Of a stretch of 15,451 nt of DNA, positions 1 through 7,020 are shown one piece after another (the stretch's first letter is position 1; each line of letters starts with the position of its first letter). The notes under the pieces are model-generated. The model made no database searches, had not been told where the DNA came from, and worked only from the letters and a program-made list of their open reading frames with translations. A program made the position numbers and the translations under genes. The stretch is from Candidatus Omnitrophota bacterium (GTDB lineage Bacteria; Omnitrophota; 4484-213): contig DAOWIN010000062.1 of NCBI GenBank assembly GCA_030640885.1, positions 1 to 15,451 on the forward strand, read 5' to 3'.

Positions 1-510
1 AGGATGAATCCGCCAAAACTGCTTCTTGCACTCAAAATGGGGCAATTGGACGCTGCTTTTATCTGTGAGCAATTTCCGAGTATGGCAGAAGAAATAGGGC
101 TTAAAGTGTTTTTAACCGCCGAAGATCTCTGGCCTGATATGCAGGGTAGTGTTTTGGTTGTCCGAGAAGAACTCTTAAAAGAACATCCTGATATAGTTGA
201 AAAATTGGTAAAGGTTACTGAGCGGGCAACGCGATTTATCAATGAACATCCCCAAGAAGCTGCGGAGATTGTTGTCAAAGGATTGCAGATTAGCGGGGAA
301 AAGATATTTCCGTTCAAAGCTGTAGGCGTGGCTTCCAAGCTTGCAATTACACCTTTGCCGATATTAAAATCTTTGGCTACAAGGTTAGTTAATACTACGG
401 ATATTGATCCACAAGAAATTCAGAAGGCGATAGATACTTGTGTTGAATTAGAATACATAAAAGAACCATTTAATGCGAAAGATTTTATTGATTTGAGGTT
501 TTTGGAATGA
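1..510 (+). CDS. NitT/TauT-family ABC transporter substrate-binding protein (5' truncated by window)
   Basis: This is the C-terminal ~169 residues of a periplasmic-binding-protein-like component of an ABC importer. The reading frame is open to the first base of the window, so the real start and any signal peptide lie upstream. The opening residues (PPKLLLALKMGQLDAAF) match the family segment in which a ligand-pocket loop precedes 'ALKxGxxDAF'. The stretch LWPDMQGSVLVVREELLKEH, followed by a helical tail, is typical of the SsuA/TauA/NrtA-like (NMT1) fold. The stop codon overlaps the permease start as ATGA, so the two genes are translationally coupled. Known family ligands include sulfonates, taurine, nitrate, bicarbonate and thiamine precursors. 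The ligand here cannot be told from the sequence. The family call is confident and the substrate is not. Confidence 0.85.
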   Translation, partial: RMNPPKLLLALKMGQLDAAFICEQFPSMAEEIGLKVFLTAEDLWPDMQGSVLVVREELLKEHPDIVEKLVKVTERATRFINEHPQEAAEIVVKGLQISGEKIFPFKAVGVASKLAITPLPILKSLATRLVNTTDIDPQEIQKAIDTCVELEYIKEPFNAKDFIDLRFLE

Positions 511-1373
511 AAAAGATAAAAGCTGTTTACCCCGTTAGAAAAATGCCCACTGGCAAGCCACAGGGCAAATATTCATTTTTGACTAAGATGAGGTTTAACG
601 AGTCGCCCAAGCTTTCTAACGGGGCTTATAGTTTAATTCCTGTATTAGTTTTTTTATCAATCTGGGAGATTGTTGCCCGGTTGGGGCTTATCCCGGGAAA
701 TTTCTTTTTTCCTCCTTTTACGGTTGTAATTCAGGAATTTTATCATTTAACCGCTAACGGGATATTAATAGCTAATTTTTTGAGCAGTTTGAGAAGAGTT
801 TTGATTGGTTTTTCCTTTGGTTCCATAGCCGGTATAACAATGGGAATTTTGCTCGGGTATGAACAAAATTTACATAAAATCGCCCATCCTATACTTAGTT
901 TATTTTATCCTATCCCTGCTCTTGGCTGGCTGCCGATTTTAATGCTTTGGTTTGGAATAGGCGAGATGTTACCGATTATGATTGTATTTATATGCTCGTT
1001 TTTCCCTGTGTTTTATAACACAGTTAGCGGTATTAAGAATGTGAACAGAGATTTTATTAAAGCCGCGCAAAGTCTTGGGGCGTCTGAATGGAAGGTTTTA
1101 ACTACAGTGGTTATACCATTGGCATTGCCCAATATATTTACGGGCTTGAGATTGGAAGCAGGGATGGCATGGAGGGTAATAATTGCCGCTGAGATGGTTG
1201 CTATCCCCACCGGGATAGGGGCTTTGCTTATGAGGGCGGAAAGCTTGCTTCGCATAGACATAATTATAGTATGCTTGATAGTTTTGGCAGTAATGTGCTG
1301 GACCTTTGAAAGATTTTTTATCTACCTGGAATATAAACTGACTCATAAATGGAGACAATATGCCCAATATTAG
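507..1373 (+). CDS. NitT/TauT-family ABC transporter permease
   Basis: This is a 288-residue inner-membrane permease of the SsuC/TauC type (BPD_transp_1 fold). About 40 mostly basic, polar residues precede the first membrane segment (roughly residues 42-60), and further hydrophobic segments follow to about residue 275. The cytoplasmic EAA coupling loop, which contacts the ATPase, is clear at about residues 185-215 (KAAQSLGAS, then IPLALPNIFTGLR). The start codon sits in an ATGA overlap with the binding-protein gene. The 3' end overlaps the ATPase gene by 14 nt. The length is slightly above the usual ~250-270 because of the N-terminal extension, whose role is unknown. The protein should form the transmembrane dimer of the importer encoded by these three genes. 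Confidence 0.9.
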   Translation: MKKIKAVYPVRKMPTGKPQGKYSFLTKMRFNESPKLSNGAYSLIPVLVFLSIWEIVARLGLIPGNFFFPPFTVVIQEFYHLTANGILIANFLSSLRRVLIGFSFGSIAGITMGILLGYEQNLHKIAHPILSLFYPIPALGWLPILMLWFGIGEMLPIMIVFICSFFPVFYNTVSGIKNVNRDFIKAAQSLGASEWKVLTTVVIPLALPNIFTGLRLEAGMAWRVIIAAEMVAIPTGIGALLMRAESLLRIDIIIVCLIVLAVMCWTFERFFIYLEYKLTHKWRQYAQY

Positions 1374-2127
1374 ATTAAAAAATATTAACAATTTTATATG
1401 TCATGACATAAATCTAAAAATATCTAACAGAGAGTTTCTGGTGCTCTGGGGGCCAACAGGCGTGGGAAAGACTACTTTGCTTAATGTTATCGCAGGCCTC
1501 GTAGAATACGAGGGGTCGGTATTGTTCGATGACGTTCCTGTGGATAAACACCCGGTTTATCAAAGAGAAGTGAGCTATCTCTTTCAGAATTTGGCTTTAT
1601 TTCCTCACCTAAATACAAGAGCAAATATAGCTTATGGGCTTCGTATCCAAGGAGAATCTAAGAATAAGGTGGAATTAAGAGTAAATGAGTTGTTGAGATT
1701 AATGAAAATAGAACATCTTGCCGAACGTTTTCCCAAACATTTAAGCGGTGGGGAAAAACAGAGAGTTGCCTTAGCGAGAGCCATTGCTCCGTCTCCGGAA
1801 ATTATGCTTTTTGATGAGCCACTAAACAGTCTGGATTTTCACACTGCCAGATATTTGAGGACAGAGATTCAGCAGCTCCAGAGGAAATTGGGAATTACCA
1901 CTATATATGTTACTCATTGTTTTGAGGAAGCTTTTGCATTAGCTGATAGAGTCGTTGTATTAAGCAGCGGTGAGATTGTCCAGATAGATTCACCCAAAAA
2001 TATATTTAAAGAAAGTGATTGCAGGATGGTTGCGGAAAATGGATATTGTGATTGTCATCAAGGAGATAAAAATAACAGGACTCAAATTGAGTTAGAGAAA
2101 GGTTGTTCATTATGCCATCAAAAATAA
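1360..2127 (+). CDS. NitT/TauT-family ABC transporter ATP-binding protein with Cys/His-rich tail
   Basis: This is a 255-residue ABC ATPase that would power the permease encoded upstream. All nucleotide-binding motifs are present: Walker A GPTGVGKTT (31-39), Q-loop Q76, signature LSGGE (128-132), Walker B LLFDEP-like IMLFDEP (148-154), D-loop SLD (157-159) and switch His186. A GGAG Shine-Dalgarno lies 5 nt before the ATG, inside the end of the permease gene. The C-terminal ~35 residues are unusual: they carry C221, C230, C232-H233, C249 and C252-H253. This tail looks able to bind a metal or Fe-S cluster, although no such role is established for the family. The last codons overlap the start of the homocitrate synthase gene by 16 nt, and the Shine-Dalgarno of that gene lies within this tail. 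Confidence 0.92.
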   Translation: MPNIRLKNINNFICHDINLKISNREFLVLWGPTGVGKTTLLNVIAGLVEYEGSVLFDDVPVDKHPVYQREVSYLFQNLALFPHLNTRANIAYGLRIQGESKNKVELRVNELLRLMKIEHLAERFPKHLSGGEKQRVALARAIAPSPEIMLFDEPLNSLDFHTARYLRTEIQQLQRKLGITTIYVTHCFEEAFALADRVVVLSSGEIVQIDSPKNIFKESDCRMVAENGYCDCHQGDKNNRTQIELEKGCSLCHQK

Positions 2128-3251
2128 TTATCAATGACACAACGCTAAGAGACGGTGAACAGACTGCCGGTGTTGCTTTTACAACTGATGAGAAGGTAAA
2201 GATAGCTATTTTACTTGACCATATGGGTATACAAGAAATAGAAGCAGGCATACCGGCAATGGGGGATATTGAAAAAAAGGCGATAAAAAAGATTCTGAAT
2301 AAAAACTTGAAGGCAAGGATAATAGGCTGGAACAGGGCGGTTTACAAAGATATAGACGAATCTATTAACTGCGGGCTTAATTCAATAAGTATCTCCCTGC
2401 CTGTTTCAGATATTCATATAAGATACAAACTGAATAAAACAAGAAAATGGATAATAGAGCAGATTAAAAAAGCAATAGGTTATGCCAAGAAGCATAAATT
2501 ATATCTAATTGTGAGTGCTGAGGATGCCTCAAGAGCCGACTTTGATTTTTTATTAGAATATATAAAAACAATAAAAAAAGAAGGGGCGGATAGATTTAAG
2601 TTTTGCGATACTATGGGTATTTTAGAACCGTTCAGAATGTTTGATATGATCAGACATATATGCCAAGCTGTTGAAATCGATATAGAAGTTCATACCCACA
2701 ATGATTTCGGGCTTGCCACAGCAAATGCGCTTGCCGGGATTTCTGCCGGAGCTAATTTTGTAGATACAACTGTAAATGGACTTGGAGAACGCGCTGGAAA
2801 TGCGGCATTAGAGGAAATCGTTATGGCTTTAAAGTATATCTACGAAATTGGTCTAAAAATAGATGTTAAAAGACTACCCGAAATATCAAGGTTTGTCAGT
2901 AAGGCGTCGGGGAGAGAAATTCCCCAAGGAAAACCTATAATAGGAAAAAATTGCTTTTTACACGAATCCGGCATACATCAAGACGGAATAATAAAAAAAC
3001 CGCTAACTTATGAGTCCTTTGAACCATCTGTTATTGGGAAAAGAAATCAGCTGGTGATCGGTAAACATTCGGGAAAGGCGGCAATTAGGGATTTTTTTGA
3101 GAAAAAAGGCACAATGGTAAATGATGATATAGCGGGCAAAATATTAAGAAAGGTAAGGTATAGCTCTACTGTTTTAAAACGCTGTCTTTCAGATAGTGAG
3201 ATTTATTCTTTATATAAAGGGGTTTTAGATAGAAATGCAAATCGAGTATAA
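2112..3251 (+). CDS. nifV: Homocitrate synthase, NifV-like
   Basis: This is a 379-residue alpha-isopropylmalate/homocitrate synthase family enzyme. It would condense acetyl-CoA with 2-oxoglutarate to homocitrate, the organic ligand of the FeMo/FeV/FeFe nitrogenase cofactors and also an intermediate in some other pathways. Visible motifs are NDTTLRDGEQ at residues 8-17 (catalytic Arg13, metal Asp14), the NifV-type GIPAMG, the metal-binding HTHND (194-198) and HESGIH (284-289). A GKHSGKAA segment follows, as in NifV. The TTG at 2103 would extend the frame, but the GAGAAAGG Shine-Dalgarno (2095-2102) abuts it and lies 9 nt before the ATG at 2112, so 2112 is preferred. The length fits NifV and is too short for LeuA with its regulatory domain. 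AksA-like, lysine-pathway or Re-citrate synthase activity cannot be excluded. The gene overlaps the ATPase upstream and the GNAT gene downstream. Confidence 0.82.
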   Translation: MPSKIIINDTTLRDGEQTAGVAFTTDEKVKIAILLDHMGIQEIEAGIPAMGDIEKKAIKKILNKNLKARIIGWNRAVYKDIDESINCGLNSISISLPVSDIHIRYKLNKTRKWIIEQIKKAIGYAKKHKLYLIVSAEDASRADFDFLLEYIKTIKKEGADRFKFCDTMGILEPFRMFDMIRHICQAVEIDIEVHTHNDFGLATANALAGISAGANFVDTTVNGLGERAGNAALEEIVMALKYIYEIGLKIDVKRLPEISRFVSKASGREIPQGKPIIGKNCFLHESGIHQDGIIKKPLTYESFEPSVIGKRNQLVIGKHSGKAAIRDFFEKKGTMVNDDIAGKILRKVRYSSTVLKRCLSDSEIYSLYKGVLDRNANRV

Positions 3252-4074
3252 ATATATGAGCGAAGAAGATTCACCAGCTATTTTACAGATGGCATCTGAA
3301 GAAGGTTGGCTTTCTGACATAGTTGAGTTTCAAACTTTTCTTGGAATAAATCCTTTTGGCTGCTTTGTTTGTGTTAAGGGCAATAAAGTTATTGGTTCTA
3401 TTATGACTTTTCTCCATGCCCGAAGCGCCTGGATAGGTAACTTTATTGTTTCTAAAGAATACCGCGGAAGGGGCATCGGCAAAAAACTTTTATCGCAGGC
3501 AGTCGAATATTTAGATAAGAAAAAGAAAAGGCAGATTTATTTAAATGCTGCTTATGAAGCAAAAAAATTGTATGAAAAATTTGGGTTTAGGAATGTTGCA
3601 GTGGTAAATCGTTGGCAGGGTGAGGTAACAAAATCTATAAATAATATGGGGAATTTGCCAGAAGTTATTCCTGACATTTTAAGATTTGTTGGATTAGACA
3701 CCTTTTTATGGAGAGATGAGAGGTTTTCTTTAATCTCTCAGCTTTCATCTTTGCGTCATTCTTACTCATATTCTGAACCCTCTGGATTTTTAATGTACGG
3801 TAAGATAGGAGATATTATCAGTATTGGGCCATGGGAGTTAGAAGATGGAAACGAAGATGCATCTGAAAGACTATTTGTTTCTGCTCTGTCTAACCTGAAA
3901 TCGGAAAGTAAAATATTCTTAGATGTTCCCTCAATGAATAAGAAAGCGGAAAGAATATTAATGAAATATAAGTTTAAAATTATTGATTCTACAATGTTTA
4001 TGTGCAAAGGCAAATTACCTAAAATTCATTTTAATCAAATTTTTAGCTTTGCTACTATGGGTTCTATGGGGTGA
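3235..4074 (+). CDS. Two-domain GNAT N-acetyltransferase
   Basis: This is a 279-residue protein with an N-terminal GNAT domain (about residues 2-125). The acetyl-CoA pyrophosphate loop RGRGIG is at 77-82, followed by the helix-strand 'AKKLYEKFGFRNV'. The C-terminal half (about 165-275) has the pattern IGPWEL...LFVSAL...IFLDVPSMNKKAERIL...F (Asp230 in DVP). This resembles the second GNAT-like domain of the YitH/HolE type (Acetyltransf_18). Such proteins acetylate small molecules or peptides, but most members have no known substrate. The ATG at 3235 is kept because the first beta strand starts immediately after it. AAAGGGG at 3216-3222 is a rather distant Shine-Dalgarno. The gene overlaps nifV by 17 nt and is the last gene of the operon. 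Confidence 0.85.
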   Translation: MQIEYKYMSEEDSPAILQMASEEGWLSDIVEFQTFLGINPFGCFVCVKGNKVIGSIMTFLHARSAWIGNFIVSKEYRGRGIGKKLLSQAVEYLDKKKKRQIYLNAAYEAKKLYEKFGFRNVAVVNRWQGEVTKSINNMGNLPEVIPDILRFVGLDTFLWRDERFSLISQLSSLRHSYSYSEPSGFLMYGKIGDIISIGPWELEDGNEDASERLFVSALSNLKSESKIFLDVPSMNKKAERILMKYKFKIIDSTMFMCKGKLPKIHFNQIFSFATMGSMG

Positions 4075-4081
4075 TATAAAA

Positions 4082-4262
4082 TCAAAACAGAAGTTTTGCA
4101 TTTTTTGCTCTCTACTTTTTTCTTAACGCTAATAATAGCGTATAGCGTATAGAAAGATAAGAAATTATAAATTCCAAGGTTTTTATTCTTTACTATCCGC
4201 TAAACGCTATGTGCTATGTGCTAAATTTGATGTTCGCTTAAAACGCAAAACTTCTGTTTTGA
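4082..4262. repeat. Hairpin repeat element, copy 1 (core plus TCAAAACAGAAGTTTTGC arms)
   Basis: A perfect 18-nt inverted repeat bounds this element (4082-4099 against 4245-4262). Each arm is also a small hairpin (CAAAAC/GTTTTG around AGAA or TTCT). Inside is a core (about 4099-4250) shared with the second copy at 5375-5527. Within the core, TAGCGTATAGCGTATAG (4136-4152) can pair with 4193-4209 at 15 of 17 positions around a 40-nt loop. Heptad units of the form NNTAGCG occur on the left and their inverse on the right. The element fills the gap between the GNAT and pta genes and has no coding capacity. It ends only 22 nt before the pta start codon. The left arm followed by CATTTTTT could act as a weak terminator. 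Confidence 0.85.
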
Positions 4263-4284
4263 ATGCGAAAAGTTGGTTTTCCCG

Positions 4285-5283
4285 ATGAATTTATTTAAAA
4301 AATTATATAATCAGGCAAAAGAGGATGTAAAGACTATTGTTCTGCCTGAAGGAGATTCAAGCCGTGTTCTAAAAGCGGCGAGATGGGTTGTTAATGAGAA
4401 AATTGCCAAAATAATTCTCTTGGGAAACGAGAAGGATATTAAAGTTAAAGCAGGCAGAGAGTCAATATCATTAGAAAATATCAAAATAATAGATTATCGG
4501 GCTTTGGGAAATTTAAACGAATATCTTGAATATTATTTAGATCTACACAGTTCAAAAGGGATGAGCATTGAACAAGCAAGAAACATCTTTAAAAACAACC
4601 TTTCTTATTTAGCCGCTATGATGGTAAGAAAAGGAGATGCGGATGGTTTTGTTGCCGGAGCCAAGTCTGTTAGCGGAGATGTAATCAGAGCGGTTATCCA
4701 TTGTTTTGAAAAAGAAAAAGGTATTAGCACGATATCCAGCAGTTTTATTGTTATAGTTCCTGAGTGTTTATATGGGGAGGACGGTGTTTTTATCTTTGCC
4801 GATTGCGCAGTTGTCCCTGAACCAACGGAAAATCAGCTTGCCGATATTGCTATTTCTTCTGTAAGCTTATGTAAAAAACTTATTGGACTTGAACCGCGGG
4901 TTGCTATGCTTAGTTTTTCAACAAAGGGGAGTTCTGCCAATCCAAAAATAGATAAAATAAGAGAAGCAGTAAAATTAGTAAGAGAAAGAGAGCCGCAATT
5001 GCTCATTGATGGTGAGCTTCAAGCTGACAGCGCTATTATTCCTGAGGTTGCTCGAAGAAAAGGTCTTAATAGCATTATCAAAGGAGATGCTAATATTCTG
5101 ATATTTCCTAATCTTGAAGCAGGTAATATAGCCTATAAATTGGTTCAACGTTTGGCAAAAGCGAAGGCAGTTGGTCCTATTATCCAGGGAACCGTTCAGT
5201 CTGTTAGCGACCTTTCTCGCGGCTGTAGTGTTAAAGATATTATTGATGCTATTATCATTACCGCAGTTAGAGCGCAAAAGTAA
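4285..5283 (+). CDS. pta: Phosphate acetyltransferase
   Basis: This is a 332-residue cytoplasmic enzyme of the PTA/PTB family. It interconverts acetyl-CoA plus phosphate and acetyl phosphate plus CoA, normally paired with acetate kinase, which is absent from this window. Family motifs include IVLPEGDSSRVLKAA near the N-terminus, KGDADGFVAG, SFSTKGSS from residue 210, DGELQADSA, PNLEAGNIAYKL, and LSRGCS from 310 with Arg312 in the conserved CoA/phosphate region. The length matches stand-alone Pta. The frame extends to a TTG at 4273, but the ATG at 4285 gives the usual MNLFKKL-type start and is preferred. Neither start has a good Shine-Dalgarno. The gene lies between two direct copies of the hairpin repeat, and I see no convincing promoter of its own. 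A phosphotransbutyrylase is less likely given the motif match. Confidence 0.92.
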   Translation: MNLFKKLYNQAKEDVKTIVLPEGDSSRVLKAARWVVNEKIAKIILLGNEKDIKVKAGRESISLENIKIIDYRALGNLNEYLEYYLDLHSSKGMSIEQARNIFKNNLSYLAAMMVRKGDADGFVAGAKSVSGDVIRAVIHCFEKEKGISTISSSFIVIVPECLYGEDGVFIFADCAVVPEPTENQLADIAISSVSLCKKLIGLEPRVAMLSFSTKGSSANPKIDKIREAVKLVREREPQLLIDGELQADSAIIPEVARRKGLNSIIKGDANILIFPNLEAGNIAYKLVQRLAKAKAVGPIIQGTVQSVSDLSRGCSVKDIIDAIIITAVRAQK

Positions 5284-5290
5284 TTTTTGC

Positions 5291-5319
5291 TTGATTAATT
5301 AAAGGAGGTGGGGTATAAT
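5291..5319 (+). promoter_or_regulatory. Sigma70-type promoter for glnA
   Basis: TTGATT (5291-5296) and a perfect TATAAT (5314-5319) are separated by 17 nt. Transcription would begin near 5326, 8 nt after the pta stop region begins, giving a leader of ~295 nt before glnA that contains repeat copy 2. The spacer also contains AAAGGAGGTG, which resembles a Shine-Dalgarno but opens only a 16-codon frame. No sigma54-type GG-N10-GC element was seen upstream of glnA. Confidence 0.6.
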
Positions 5320-5336
5320 AAAACAAAATTAATTAC

Positions 5337-5570
5337 TCAACTTTGGCAAAAATCCTAACACACGAGAATTTTTACATTTCTTGCTCTCTACTTTTTTCTT
5401 AACGCTAATAATAGCGGTTAGCGTATAGCGTATAGAAAGAGAAGAAGACTATAAATTCCAAGGTTTTTATTCTTTACTATCCGCTAAACGCTATGTGCTA
5501 AATTTGATGTTCGCTCAAAACGCAAAAATTCTCTCCTACTATGTGATTTTGAGGAATTTGCCAAAGTTGA
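5337..5570. repeat. Hairpin repeat element, copy 2 (core plus TCAACTTTGGCAAA arms)
   Basis: This is the second copy of the core (5375-5527) in the same orientation as copy 1. It differs by two 7-nt indels, one 1-nt indel and a handful of substitutions. It is bounded by different complementary arms: TCAACTTTGGCAAA (5337-5350) against TTTGCCAAAGTTGA (5557-5570). Inside these are GAGAATTTTT (5364-5373) against AAAAATTCTC (5524-5533). The core hairpin is TAGCGTATAGCGTATAG (5419-5435) with 5477-5493. The outer arm motif recurs without the core at 15005-15058. The element occupies most of the predicted glnA leader and encodes no protein. Confidence 0.85.
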
Positions 5571-5620
5571 AGAGTAATGTTATCTGTTAATTTTATTTAT
5601 AATTTTTAAGGAGGATTAAA

Positions 5621-6955
5621 ATGACACAAAAAAGTAAAGAGCAAATTTTAGAAATTGTTAAAGAACAGGATGTAAAGTTTATTCGCCTGTGGTTCACCGA
5701 TATTTTGGGACAGGTTAAGAGTTTTTCAATTACCGATGGTGAGTTAAAAGGAGCGTTGGAAAACGGTATGGGGTTTGATGGTTCGTCAATTACCGGTTAT
5801 CAGGATATTGAGGAAAGCGATATGATCGCTATGCCTGACCCAAATACTTTTCAGATTTTGCCTTGGAGGCCTCAGGAAAAAAAGGTTGGGCGGATGATCT
5901 GCGATATTCTTACTCCGGAACGCAAGCCCTACGAAGGAGATCCCCGCTATGTGTTGAAAAGAGCCTTAGAACGGATGAAAGAAGCAGGCTTTGAGCATTA
6001 TTATCTTGGGCCTGAATTAGAGTATTATTATTTCAAAAATGACACTTCAAGCACAGAAATATTAGATAAAGGCGGATATTTTGACCTGACTACCTTAGAT
6101 GTTGCCAGCGACCTGCGTCGCGATACCATTTTTTCGCTTGAAGCTATGGGCATTCGGGTAGAATATTCGCATCATGAAGTAGGCCCTAGCCAGCATGAAA
6201 TTGATATGCGTTATGCCAGTGCCTTGGAAATGGCTGATAATGTAATTACTTATCGGGTTGTAGTTAAAGAAATCGCCCAGAAGTATGGGGTTTATGCTAC
6301 ATTTATGCCTAAGCCTTTGTTCGGAGAGAATGGAACCGGTATGCATGTGCATCAATCGCTTTTCAAGGGTGAGCAAAATACATTTTTTTCTCGAGAAGAT
6401 GAACATTGTTTGTCGGATGTATCTAAAAAATTTATTTCCGGGCAGCTGAAACATGCCCGCGAGATGAGCGCTGTTTTTGCCCAGTGGGTAAATTCTTATA
6501 AACGGCTTGTCCCTGGATATGAGGCTCCGGTGTATATTGCTTGGTCAAGAAGAAACCGCTCAGCCCTGATTCGTGTTCCAGTTTATCATCCAGGCAAAGA
6601 GGATGCTACCCGTGCCGAGCTCAGATGTCCTGACCCAGCTTGCAATCCTTATCTTACCTTTGCGGTGATGCTCAACGCTGGTTTGGAAGGAATAGAAAAA
6701 AGCTATGATTTGCCCCAGCCAATGGAAAAAAATTTATATCATTTATCTGCCAGCGAGAGGAAGGAATCTAACATAGAATCATTGCCGGACAGTTTAGGCG
6801 AAGCAGTGCTTATTGCCGAGAAGAGCGAGCTTATTAAAAAGGCATTAGGAGAGCATGTCTTTAGCAGATTTATTGAATTAAAGAAAAAAGAATGGGAGGA
6901 CTATCGAATTCAACTTACAAAATACGAATTGGATAATTTGCTTCCTATACTTTAA
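5621..6955 (+). CDS. glnA: Glutamine synthetase, type I (GSI-alpha)
   Basis: This is a 444-residue cytoplasmic glutamine synthetase that forms glutamine from glutamate, ammonia and ATP, normally as a dodecamer. The start is set by AAGGAGG (5608-5614), 6 nt before the ATG. The beta-grasp N-domain carries MGFDGSSI (50-57). The catalytic domain contains NGTGMHVHQS, the active-site flap VPGYEAP, and NRSALIRVP. The length equals that of the Bacillus-type GSI-alpha and the 25-residue insertion of GSI-beta is absent, so adenylylation control is unlikely, even though NLYHLS occupies the equivalent Tyr region. The residue aligned with the Bacillus feedback-inhibition Arg62 is Asp62 here (GYQDIEESD), so glutamine feedback may differ. 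The gene has its own promoter and is followed by a strong terminator. Its product feeds the downstream GOGAT genes. Confidence 0.97.
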   Translation: MTQKSKEQILEIVKEQDVKFIRLWFTDILGQVKSFSITDGELKGALENGMGFDGSSITGYQDIEESDMIAMPDPNTFQILPWRPQEKKVGRMICDILTPERKPYEGDPRYVLKRALERMKEAGFEHYYLGPELEYYYFKNDTSSTEILDKGGYFDLTTLDVASDLRRDTIFSLEAMGIRVEYSHHEVGPSQHEIDMRYASALEMADNVITYRVVVKEIAQKYGVYATFMPKPLFGENGTGMHVHQSLFKGEQNTFFSREDEHCLSDVSKKFISGQLKHAREMSAVFAQWVNSYKRLVPGYEAPVYIAWSRRNRSALIRVPVYHPGKEDATRAELRCPDPACNPYLTFAVMLNAGLEGIEKSYDLPQPMEKNLYHLSASERKESNIESLPDSLGEAVLIAEKSELIKKALGEHVFSRFIELKKKEWEDYRIQLTKYELDNLLPIL

Positions 6956-7020
6956 AAAGTGGGATACGAACATTTAACAAAAAGACAGGGGTTTTACAAC
7001 CCTTAATAATACCCAAAATG

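Noticed and set aside
1013..1391. Antisense open frames over the permease gene, and similar ones over gltB, glnA and pta
   Set aside because: They overlap strongly supported genes, lack ribosome sites and show no recognisable protein motifs.
2103..2111. TTG start for the homocitrate synthase
   Set aside because: The Shine-Dalgarno ends directly before the TTG with no spacing, while the ATG at 2112 has 9 nt and begins the conserved domain.
2109..2124. CXXCH at the ATPase C-terminus as a c-type haem site
   Set aside because: The protein is a cytoplasmic ATPase without an export signal, so haem c attachment is not expected.
5301..5358. AAAGGAGGTG with a short downstream frame
   Set aside because: The only frame begins at a GTG overlapping the Shine-Dalgarno-like motif and stops after 16 codons. 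The motif is better explained as promoter spacer sequence.
5598..5603. TATAAT just upstream of glnA
   Set aside because: There is no -35 at a usable distance, and a start there would fall in or after the ribosome binding site.
5284..5620. Sigma54 promoter or known glutamine riboswitch before glnA
   Set aside because: No GG-N10-GC element and no recognisable conserved riboswitch core was seen. A covariance-model search would be decisive.
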